A stretch of DNA of 64,000 bases from Wuchereria bancrofti. Lineage: Eukaryota > Nematoda > Chromadorea > Rhabditida > Onchocercidae. The DNA is taken from contig SSBO01000003.1 of NCBI GenBank assembly GCA_005281725.1, positions 8,974,479 through 9,038,478 on the forward strand. The letters run 5' to 3'. Shown in pieces: positions 1 through 11,500 of this stretch. Position numbers and translations under genes: made by a program. Under the pieces are notes generated by a model. The model ran no database searches and was not told the origin of the DNA. It worked only from the letters and a program-made list of their open reading frames with translations. Each line of letters opens with the position of its first letter. Position 1 is the first letter of the stretch.

Positions 1-159
1 TTTTTTCTCTTATTTATTTCCATTACTCTGCTAATTGCTTGTTGAAATTATTCCTTTTGAATGAATTAAAATGAGTTTTTCATATTAATTTCATCATAAA
101 TTACCTTACCTACACTAATTAATTAATTCTTATTTTGTAAGATTTATTTATAACCTAGA

Positions 160-460
160 AATGGATGCCCGCGTAAGAATAATGTGGGAATGATTGACCG
201 GATAGAATATAAATGATTCAGGTTTGATGATCTGATAGGTATAGATGAAATCTAAGAGTAATAAGCAAATAAGCAGAATTTATTGAGACTAATGATCGCA
301 TTGATAAAAAGCTTGACCGGATTGATAAAAACTCTGACCGGCTTGATAAAAAGTCAAGATAATGATTGGGTAGTTGAATATGATTCAGGAATAATCACCG
401 GATAAGTAAATGCAAGTAGCAACCGGATAGTCCAAGTGATGCAGGAGTAATGATTAGATA
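160..460. repeat. Diverged short-unit repeat, related to the 3.5-4.4 kb minisatellite
   Basis: Recurring GACCGG(A/C)T(T/A)GATA and GATAGA words, with the clearest run at 305-350 (three GACCGG units about 20-25 bp apart). The vocabulary (GATCGG, GATAGATGAT, AATGATT) is like the array at 3480-4400, so this looks like an older, decayed relative. No coding content. Confidence 0.5.
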
Positions 461-3400
461 GAAGAGTTTTGTTTTAAATTCTTTTATTCTAAAATTTTAT
501 TTTAGTCTGTAATCAAGTTGATAAAGTTGAACAGATCATAGCTGATAAACAAATTTGGCAAAATCGATGAGAGAACTTTTTACAAGTTCATTTATTTCTT
601 AAAAAGACATTTAAAAATTTTTACTAATTGCAATTTTTCAGTTAATTACTTAATTACTCATATATTTGCTATTGTTTTTAAATATTTTGCTAATTTAATT
701 ATTTTACTTGTATGCCTATTTAAATTTTTGTAAATCTTTAAAAAACAATAAGGTTTTATTAAAATTTAATTACAATTTAACTATGTTACGATGAAAAAAT
801 TTGTTTCTACTTCAAATTTTTTTCATTTTAGATTTTAAATATACTAATTCTAACTTTAACAGATTGCTATTTTCTTGCAATCATATTACTAAATAATATT
901 ATTACATTATCATAATTCCATACAAAAAAAAATTTTTTTTTTTTCAAGCAAATATTTTATTATTTCAATATTAAACATTTCTATCGATCTACAATAAAAA
1001 ATACTTTCAAATTAAATTTATCATTCAATCATTTTTAAATTATATTATCAAATTGATCACAAAAAAAAATTTTTTCATGTTTCTTACATTTAACAATTTA
1101 TTTCACGTCATTTTTTAAAGTTTCCTCTCAAAATATTTCATTCCCATTTTCATTTTTCTTTTTCACTATTTAAATTAGTGCATTTTCATTTATTTTCCTT
1201 TCTTTTCCTTTTTCCTTTTTCTTTTGGCGGAAAGATCCATTTATTTTGTAAACACTTGCGCCTTGCGCTTCATTCATTCTTTTATCTCTTATCTAATTAT
1301 TTCAAACAAAACTAATACTTTAGTAACAAAAAAAAAAAAAAAAAAAAGAACACACTACACAAATCATTGTTGTATTTAAAATTTTTGCGACATCCTGAAA
1401 TTGCCTAAAATCGGCAATCTTTATCAGTAATGGAAACTACTCAATCATCCGGAATTCCTGATTAGAAATTTTTTTACAGAAAAAAAAAAACTTTTTTCGT
1501 TTTAAAAAAGGACACATGCATACATCATAAATAACAAATTCTCTCATAATTTTTTCTTTCTATTTTTTCTCATTTTTTTTGTTTTTTTTTTTTTTTTGGT
1601 TAGCAATGAAATGAAGAAGAAAAATTCGTATTTGATGCTTATTCGTTTCCTAATTTCATTTCATTTATTTTTTTTAGCTTCTTCTTGCTATATTATATTG
1701 ATACATTGATTAATATATTAGCATATTTTATAAATGAAAAAATCATAAATTTAAAGCTTAACGAAAAAAAATTTTCTTTTTTTTTGAATTTTAATTGTAA
1801 TTTTCTTTTTTTTGAATTTTAATTGTATTTTTCTTTTTTTTTTGAGTTTTTACTATTAAAATTAAAATTACTACACATTGTAATATAAAAGTATAGTTTT
1901 AAGCTATTTATACTATAAAATTAATTAATAAAACTTTATGCTAAAATTTTAACATTATATCACTAATACTTTCAAGGTGATAAATTGAAATGATATTTTA
2001 GTTATTCATTTCTATCGCGTTTTTTTTTTCGAATTAAGTTGTAAATTTAATTGGAAAAAGTTTTTTATTTTTGCTAAGAACAATTTTAATTTAATTTAGT
2101 TATTTTCTTAAATAATTTTAATTAATTTTTCTTTCGTTTGTTATTGGTGTGCTTCTTTGTACTTTTCAATTGAAAATTTATATGCAAACAGAAATTTAAC
2201 TAATTTTTAGTTAATTTCATTTTCTATTTGGCATATTCATATATAGAAGAAAAGGAAAAAACAAAAAAATCGGATTAATTTGGAAAAAATTTTTATCGTT
2301 TTTTTATGCATACAATAAATTTTGACATCAAAATTAAAAATAATTAAATTCTTTCTTTGAACTAAACGAAACATTTAATTATCTACAAACGGTAGAGCAA
2401 ATTGAAAATAATAGATTATTTGAATTCATTGACTTATTTTATTTCATTTTTAATTTCTTTTTTTTTCTCATATCAAAGAATCAATATCTTTCGCTGGTTT
2501 TTCTATCAAAATTTACTATGATTAACAAGAAAATAATTTTCTTTCATTCTTATCATCAAACAATCATTTTTCATTTTATTTCCTATTTGATACATTTATT
2601 TGTACAAAAACAAAAAACGAAAAAACAGAAAAAGAAAACAAAAATAAAAACAAAAAATAATTGAAATAATTTTTTTGAGAAACTATTTGTTATAATTTAT
2701 AAAAAAACATTTTTTTTTTTCAAAAAGGTATCACATTATATGCTAAATTAAAATATGAAATAATTTTTCTTAATATTTTAAAAAAGTCATTAATTTAATT
2801 TATGAAGAAACTACCGCAACTTTATGGTTATTTCCTATTTTAATATATTGTTTGATATTGAAATTTCAACATTTTTAGATATAATTATGCAAACTTCTAT
2901 AAACATTTTACCTTAATTTGAGTTAAATTAGCAATTATGCTTAAAAATTAAGAACATACAATCAATTTTCTTTTTTTTTCTTCTGGTAAATTCAAAAAAA
3001 AAAAATAATCTTACTGAATTTATAAATTTTAGTAAACATAATATTTTTGTTGTTAATCAATTATAGCTAAAATTATTTTTGCTTATTAAGTTTAAAAAGA
3101 ATTCAGTTCAAAATTCAAGAAAAAAATTCGCTAAATTCAATTAAATTTTACTCGATTATTCCTTAAATTTATTTTGCTATAAAATTGATAATATTTGTTA
3201 TATTATTACGATGCAAATTTTTCCAGTATTTCTATTAATTTCATTGATTGATCATCCATTGATTTTCAGAGATTTTTATTTATTTCCTGTTGAAATCATT
3301 AATTTCTTTAATTGTTTCATTAAGAAATCATTAATTTCCATTGATTTTTTAATTGAATTTATTGATCTTTTCTTGTTTCATTAATTTTTAATGATTTGAT

Positions 3401-3479
3401 TTATCTTTAATGATTAACAATTTACTAAAGTAATGGTATATTCAAGTGATTGGTTATCATTTATCATCTAATGCGAGAA

Positions 3480-4400
3480 AATGATTTGTATGAGGGAAAT
3501 GATCGAATAGAAGATAATCGGATAGGAAATGATCGGATAGATGATCGGCTAAGAAATGATCGGATAAATGATCGAATAGGAAATGATTTGATAGATGATC
3601 GGCTAGGAAATGATTTGATAGATGATCGGCTAAGAAATGATCGGGTAGGAAATGATCGGATAGATGATCGGCTAAGAAATGATCGGGTAGGAAATGATCC
3701 GATAGATGATCGGCTAAGAAATGATCGGGTAGGAAATGGTCGGATAGATGATCGAATAGGAAATGATTTGATAGATGATCGGGTAGGAAATGATCGGATA
3801 GATGATCGGCTAGGAAATGATTGGGTAGATGATCGGCTAAGAAATGATCGGGTAGGAAATGATCCGATAGATGATCGGCTAAGAAATGATCGGGTAGGAA
3901 ATGGTCGGATAGATGATCGAATAGGAAATGATTTGATAGATGATCGGGTAGGAAATGATCGGATAGATGATCGGCTAAGAAATGATCGGGTAGGAAATGA
4001 TCCGATAGATGATCGGCTAAGAAATGATCGGGTAGGAAATGGTCGGATAGATGATCGAATAGGAAATGATTTGATAGATGATCGGGTAGGAAATGATCGG
4101 ATAGATGATCGGCTAGGAAATGATTGGATAGATGATCGGCTAAGAAATGATCGGGTAGGAAATGATCCGATAGATGATCGGTTAAGAAATGATCGGGTAG
4201 GAAATGGTCGGATAGATGATCGAATAGGAAATGATTTATAGATGATCGGCTAGGAAATGATCCGATAGATGATCGGCTAAAAAATGATCGGATAGATGAT
4301 CCTCTAAGAAATGGTCGGGTAGGAAATGATCGGCTAAAAAATGATTGGATAGGAAATGGTCAACTAAGAAATGATCGGATAATAGATGAATATCAAAGAG
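3480..4400. repeat. Minisatellite of 12- and 15-bp units with higher-order structure
   Basis: Units such as CTAAGAAATGATCGG and GTAGGAAATGATCCG (15 bp) alternate with ATAGATGATCGG (12 bp). They are organised into 42-bp and larger blocks, roughly 140-165 bp, that repeat several times. Because every unit length is a multiple of three, a 263-codon plus-strand frame (3450-4241) stays open and reads as monotonous NDRVG / DDRLR / NDRI peptides. A minus-strand frame (4236-4442) is also open. The array lies about 1.1 kb upstream of exon 1 of unc-53. I read it as non-coding satellite DNA, not as a protein gene. Confidence 0.9.
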
Positions 4401-4440
4401 AATAGTTGTTAGATAGACATTTTTGATGAAATAAGACTTC

Positions 4441-4449
4441 ACCGGAAGT
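4441..4449 (+). promoter_or_regulatory. Perfect ETS-type site ACCGGAAGT
   Basis: ACCGGAAGT is the textbook high-affinity ETS-family site. It sits directly after the minisatellite, about 1.08 kb upstream of the exon 1 ATG. Two further exact copies occur at 7312-7320 (+) and 30718-30726 (-). Function is inferred from motif alone. Confidence 0.3.
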
Positions 4450-5524
4450 ATCTCGTTTCTTTCCTTTCAGTAAACGCAGTATTGCAATGAAATGAATTTT
4501 TTTTTTTAAGAAAAATCTTTATTACGTATTTTCCATTTAAAATATACTCTTAATTAATAAACATTTTTTGAAAAAAAAAAAGAAAAAGAGAAGCACAATA
4601 TGCAAAATTATATTCAAATATTAAAATTTAGTAATAAATAATTTTTATTTTATTAATTTTTCTTGAAAAAAAAAAAACAAAAAATTAAATAAAGAAAGCA
4701 CAAAAATGACTATTAGTAAGCGTTGTTTAATTGCAAAAAGAACAAAAAAAAAAAAATTAAATAATATAAAAATAAAAATCAATGACGAATAATGAAAATA
4801 AAAATAAAATAAATAAATAAATTTGAAAAATATATTTCTTTGTCAGTTATTTAGTTTTTTTTTTTTTTACACTATTTAGGCTTTTTATAGATTCTTTCAT
4901 GTTAAGAGTTAAGGCATATAAACAATCTGTCAAATGGTTAATAGGCTTATTTTCTGAATGATTGTTCTTCTGAAAATGGGAAAATGCGAGTGAGAAATTG
5001 AAATGGTGAGTAGATTGAATTGATAGTGAACCGATGATTGATTCCTATTTTTACAACTATTATCCTTGGCTCCTTAAAATGTGCCTTATTACTATCAATA
5101 AAATTGGCTCTTTATATTGTTTATTTGTAAAAAAAAAAAAAAAAAATAGTAATTTCTTTCTTTCACTCAATTTGAATTCTTCTTTTTCTTTCCTTGTTTT
5201 TTTTTTTTCAAAATTATTTTTATTATTATTTTTAAAATTTAGTCTTTCTTTTCTTTTGGTCTTCTTTTTTAAGATTATTATCATATTAGGGCATTTTTAT
5301 TTTTTATTTTTTCATTTTAATTAGAAATTACTCTTTTTTTTTAATGTCTTTTCTTTTTCTCGATGAAAAAACATGCTGGAAATTTTTGAAACTTTTAACT
5401 TTTCATTGTAAGCTTAGTTTAATTTTAGATTTTGTGAAATTTTGAAATAATTTCGACGAAGAAAAAAAAAAAATGAGCTATAGCAAAAGAATGTCAACAA
5501 TGATCTATTAGACAAATTGATCGA

Positions 5525-5557
5525 ATGGCGCCGACCTCAAATCGGGAACTTATACCG
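5525..5557 (+). CDS. unc-53: unc-53 exon 1 (start-codon microexon)
   Basis: ATG at 5525 opens MAPTSNRELIP and the exon ends in phase 0 at CCG before the donor GTTAGT (5558). The peptide parallels the remembered start of C. elegans UNC-53 (TSN-ELIP directly before IYTDW). The phase-0 end fits the phase-0 start of exon 2 exactly. The frame is closed upstream by TGA at 5501-5503, so this ATG is the first in its open frame. At only 33 coding bases, the exon would be missed by any ORF-length filter. The local sequence GGCGCCGACC is markedly richer in G/C than its surroundings, as expected of constrained coding DNA. Confidence 0.85.
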
Positions 5558-8500
5558 GTTAGTATGTATCGTTTTTTTTTTTATTTTTTTTTTTTTTTTA
5601 AAATGATAGAGTGAAAATTTAAAAAAAAATTTTTTTTAATGTTTATATGTGAATTAGTGAAGGATTTGCTCATTTTAAAATTAATTATTATTAACTTTTG
5701 CTACTAATTAAATTACTAATTTATATTATTAATTTGCATTGGTTACATTTTACTTAAATTAAAACATCTTACTTAAATTGCTTATTACTAACTATTACTA
5801 TAAATTAAATTGCTGATTTTTATCATTAATTTGCACTATTATTAGCTACTATTTTCTAATTATTAAATTTAACTAATTTTAAGGTAATTCAAAAAGATTT
5901 AAAAAAAAATTATGATGGTTAGAGGATATTTGTAATATTTTATTAGAAGATGACATATGGAAAATAAAAATAAATTTTCACTGTATCTGTTGCTGATAAA
6001 TTCTAAGTAAATTGATATTAATGTTAATTTTAATATCTTTCATTTTATCATTTATTCATTCATATCTGTGTAAAATGGCATTAAGTTACAATAATAACTT
6101 TAGGAAAATTTCTTCATTTAACTAAATATTAAATTAGTTAATTATTTAGCATAAATGAAATAAACAAAAAAAAAAAAAAAGTGTTTTATCGTTTATAAAT
6201 TTCACATTGTTTAGTTTAATTTTAGCTTTTAAAAAATTTTAGGAATATTTTTACAAATTTTTATCAATGCTTAAACTAGCATTGATAATAATCAACTATC
6301 AATTTTGTTATTATGTTTAGTTTGAAATTTTGGTTTCAAAATACCCTGTGGGAGTATATGCATCATGTTGATACATGTAAATAAAACATTTCTAAAATTG
6401 AGAAAGAAGAAATGTTTGAATTTCGATTAGCATAATTTATTCTAAATGATCACTTTTTTTTTTTTTCTTCAACAACTAAATCATTTTTTTTTTTTTGTTT
6501 GTTTTCTTTTTTGTTAATTCATTGGGGAATATTACAAAGTACTTTAGTTTTGATTTTTTCATAATTTTCATTTTTAAAATGCTAACATTTCATACATACG
6601 TTTTCTTACATAGTCTTATAAAATTTTGTTTTTCTTTAAAAAGAAATTTAAAATTTTGTTAAAAAATTTGTTTCCATATTTTTTTTCTTTCCTTTTTCTT
6701 TCCTTTGCATGGCAAATTTTGAAATAAAATTGGAAATTTTGTGCACAATTAATTGCTTGTTTAAAAATGCAAAATTTTATGATTTAAATATTTTTGTCAT
6801 TTCAGTCAAATAATTCAAATATTTTTTTTGCAATTTTTTTCATACTTACATTATTATATTAGCTTGTTTCAAATTGCATCAAACAAAAATATAGAAAATT
6901 TAAAAGATTTAAAAAAAATTTTAAAAAATTTTTACAAAATTTGAAATTTGAATACATTTGATATAAATAAGGAAAAATTAGAATTTTGCTTAAAAATTTC
7001 ATTTTCATATAATTTTTCACTCTTCTTTTTTTTTTGTATGCTAAAATTTTAATGAGGGATTTTGAATTGAATACATCGATTTTATTCATTCATTAATTTT
7101 ATCAACTGAAATTTAATAAAAATTTAATAAAAAATTTTTAAATTTAATGAAAAAATTCAAAAGAAATTTAATAAGAAAGAAATATTTCGATTTTTATTTA
7201 TAAATTTATCAATTTCAAATTATTACTTCGTTTTTTTTTTTTGAATTTTTTTTTTTTGCCTCAAAATAGTGATGCATAAAATTGATAAAATAGTTAACTG
7301 AGTATTAGTTTACCGGAAGTACATCTTTATTCGAAGATGGTATGATTCATTGAGATGCTACTTTAATGTATATCTCACTAATTTATGTCTTCGGAATTTG
7401 TAAAAGTTAATTTTAGGGAACAGCTGTCCATTTCAACTAGTCATCGGATATTTTATACTGTGTTCCTAAGTGCTTATGTACCTAAGAAAAGATTAAAATT
7501 CAAATATGTTTATATGTTTTAATTGTGAAAAATTTCCTATTTGAGAAAATTTTTGAAATTTTTTCAAATAAAAATTTAAAGAAAAAAGGCTAAAACTTTA
7601 GAAATTTCATATTTTGCCAAATTAAGTATACAATAAATAATTATTTTTTTATTTTTTGATAAATTTAATTTCTTCATTTATTCGTTTTTTATTTTTATAA
7701 TTGATAATTAATTGGATAAAGTTTTTGCTTTTTTTTTTATTTGTATCTTTCATTTTATGTTATAATTTAATTGACCTTTAATATTGAATGTTATTATTTT
7801 GAGTGTTATTATTTTTTATCATTGATTAATTTCATCAATTAATTTATATATTAAAAAAAAAAGTGTAGTAATAATTTTACAAAAATGTATCTATTAAAAT
7901 TTGTCAAAAAATAAAGATGAAATTCTTGAACTTTCGACTTTTTACATTTGAATTTTTAAAAAAACTTTTAGAAAAAACTAGAAACTTCCAAAAAAATTCT
8001 TGACTTAAATTTTTAGAGAAAAAAACACAAAGAAAATTTGACGGAATAATTGATAAAATTTTATTTGATTTATAATTAATTGTTGTTTTAATATCACAAA
8101 TGCTAGTAAATATTATTAAGTGCTAAGATAAATTATCTGAATTTATAGGCAGAAATATTTCAAAATGTAAATGCTAAAATTGCAATTAAATTACAAATGA
8201 AATGGATGAAATCTAATTTGAAGTAAAGTATTAAATTAAAATTTACAAAGAATTTCATCGAGGAAAGAGAAATAGGAATGAAAGAATTGAATGATGTGCT
8301 TTGCATTTTATGAGTAAATCGGTTCTTCCAGAATGATAAAACGTTTTGTCATTTAATGAAATGCATTGAGACATTTAGTTAATGAATTTGTGATTTAAAT
8401 AATTGTTGTTAAAATTAATGAGAAAATTAGATAGCAAGTGGAAAATGATATGCTAAAATGATAGTTTAATTTTAATCAATAAATGATAAATCAGTATTTT

Positions 8501-11500
8501 CAGTCGATAAATGACATTAATCAATAAACAACGTCAATTTTAATATTAATTTCAATAATTTTAATCAATAAATGATAATCAATGCTTAATTATGGAATAT
8601 TTCCACAACAGTAATACTAACTTTTAAAACATTCATTTTAATTATGTCTTTTCTTCTTTTTTTTTCTCATAACTAATTTTGCATAAATTTTGATTTAGGA
8701 AATTTTTTCAAAAGTGACAAACGAAAAAAAAGAAAAAAATTGCTTTTATAAAAAAAATCAATAAGAGTTATAGTCAAAATAATTTAGCATTATTAGCTAT
8801 AAAACATTGTAGTGAGTTATTATTATTCTAAAAAATATTTACAAAATATTTTAATAGTAAATTTCCTTTTTTTTATTTTTGAAAAGTTTTTTTTTTACAT
8901 ATGTAAAAAACGATAAAATCACTCCTTGGATAACATATGCTAACTTTTTTTTCTTTATGACTAAACAATTGTTAATTTAAACTTAAGAAAATAGCCATTT
9001 CAGTACTTTTTTTTTCCTTTTTGATAAATTCTGAATAAAAAACTGTTATAACTAATTACAAAAAAAAAAAAAAAAAATAAAGAAATTCCATAATTAAGAA
9101 ATAAAAAAAAATTGTGAAATATTTTGCGTGACAAATTTTCGTTCTTTTTTGAAGTTTCTTTTTTTGAAAACTTATTACAGATGCATCATTATACATTTCT
9201 AAAAAGTTAAACTTTTTTTATCTATGAATAATTATTGATTTGATGTTAAATCATGAAAAAAAAAAGGCAAAAAAAAGATTTTATACATATTAAAAAGTTA
9301 AACTTTTTATCTAGGAATAATTATCAATTTGATATTGAATTCTCGAGAAAAAAAGATTTTATACATATTGTAATAAAAAATAGTATATGACCTTATATCA
9401 TCAATATATGACCCTGTATCATCCTTATGTAACTTTATATCATTAATATGTGACTTTATAACATCCTTATGTAATCTTATATCATGAATATGTGACCTTA
9501 TATCATCCTTATGTAACCTTATATCACTAATGTGACCTTTGACCCTATATCATCTTTATGTAATCTTGTATCATCAATGTGACCTTATATCATTAATATA
9601 TGACCTTATATCATCCTAATGCAAACTTATATCACTAATATATGACGTTATATCATCCTTATGTAACTTTATTCATTAATATGTGACCTTACGCAGTCTT
9701 ATATCACTAATATGCAACCTTATATCATTAATATGTGACCTTACGCAGTCTTATATCACTAATATGCAACCTTATATCACTAATATGTGACCTTATGTCA
9801 TCAATGTGACCTCATATCACTAATATGCAACCTTATATCACTAATATGCAACCTTATATCATTAATATGTGACCTTACGCAGTCTTATATCACTAATATG
9901 CAACCTTATATCATTAATATGTGACTCATATCATTCTTATGCAAACTTATATCACTAATATATGACCTTATGTCATCGATGTGACCTTATATCACTAATA
10001 TGCAACCTTATATCATTAATATGTGACTCATATCATTCTTATGCAAACTTATATCACTAATATGTGACCTTATATCACCTTTATGTCACCTTATATAATT
10101 AAAATGTGATCATATATCATTAATATATGACCTTATGTCATCAATGTGACCTTATATCACTAATATGCAACCTTATATCACTAATATGTGACCTTATATC
10201 ATCTTACTTACTATATACTTGAAAGTGTTAAGTAATAGTAAGAGATGATTCATTATGCTTTTATGTATAATCATCATCACATGAGCATTTGAAAATTCAA
10301 TTAGTTCCATGTCGCATTCATAATTATGCATTTGTCATCCATCTATTCTTTCGTGTCATCCGCTAACTAATTTTGCTTCATCTTCAATTCATCATCATCA
10401 TTTTTCATTTTTCTTCAAACTGTATCGAAATATTCCTGTCAAGTAATCAAAGTTATTTTCAACTTTTAGCAAAATTTTATTCATCATTAATTACCATTTA
10501 CTTTCTTTTTTCTTTTTTTTTTTTTTTTTTTCATTAATATTTCATTTGAATCGAACAGATGAAACGAATGAAAAAATCATGTGGGAAATATTTGCTGCTA
10601 TCACATCAACATAATAAATATGTCAAGGTTAGTATTAGTTAAATTATTTTATAAATTTTATGCTAGAATTGTTGTAGAAATTATTATTTTAAATGTAAGT
10701 GAGAAAAGTGTGAGAGGAAAAAAAACGAGAAAAATTAAAAAATTAGTAATAATAATTTTTGTGTGATAAAACAAATAGAAATATTTACCGGAAAAGTGAT
10801 ATTTTATTTGATGCAAATTTTGTACAAAATTAAAAATTACTATATGTATGAATAATCAGATTGAATTTAATGAAATAGCTTTAAATAGTAATAATTGTGA
10901 AAATTTTTTAGTTTTATTTATTTATTTTTTAACTCATAATTAATATAATATTTATTGAGATATAAATTTCGTTTAAAATTGAAATTAAGTTGTTACTTTA
11001 TTACTTTTAAAGTTTTATTTTTTTTTTAAATTACTATTAATCATAATTAAATAATCAAAACTATATTAATGTATCGTTAAAAGGAACAAAGAAAAAAAAA
11101 AAGAGTGATCAAACGAATAAATCATTTTTGATATTCAAATTGATATTATTTCATCGTGCAAAGAGCAACTGACGAATTTCATTGACACACTCATAAAGCT
11201 TAAATAATGACCAGATGCGCCTGCTTACCTAATTAATTCTTTCAGATTTTATGATAATTAATTTTATCAGTTTTGACCAAAAATTTTTCTTACATTATAA
11301 ATCATATTTATTGCTTATTTCAAAACATATTATCTAGCTTTTAGCTAAATATTTAGTCAAATTAATTAATTAGTTAAATAATTAATTAAAAACTCGTCTA
11401 ATTTTCTTTTTTTTTTTTTTGATCATTTTCTTCGCATCCTTTTTGTAATTAACGCAAAGTTAATTAATTGATAAACTGTGTGAAATTTAAGAAAGTTATA

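Larger units (their letters stand above)
1..5524. other. Upstream non-coding DNA of unc-53
   Basis: No exon of another gene is recognisable on either strand. The stretch is A/T-rich with many poly-A and poly-T tracts. It holds a diverged GACCGG/GATAAA repeat near the left edge, the 12/15-bp minisatellite at 3480-4400, and a perfect ETS-type site just after it at 4441. An in-frame TGA at 5501-5503 closes the frame upstream of the exon 1 ATG. An acceptor-like TTAATTTTAG ends at 5428 and could be a spliced-leader or 5'UTR splice site, but this is unproven. No convincing TATA box or core promoter can be assigned. Confidence 0.6.

Noticed and set aside
3450..4241. 263-codon open frame (NDRIDDRLR repeats) as a protein gene
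   Set aside because: It is the translation of a 12/15-bp minisatellite; no start context, no domain, units equally open in another frame. Listed as repeat instead.
5034..5324. 96-codon and opposing 74-codon frames
   Set aside because: Phe/Leu/Lys-rich translations of poly-T/poly-A tracts with no recognisable content. The same applies to 33627-33851, 37826-38053, 50083-50501, 53060-53275 and 54096-54392.
9385..10205. CRISPR-like array
   Set aside because: Eukaryotic intronic context; units are contiguous 21-mers without unique spacers.
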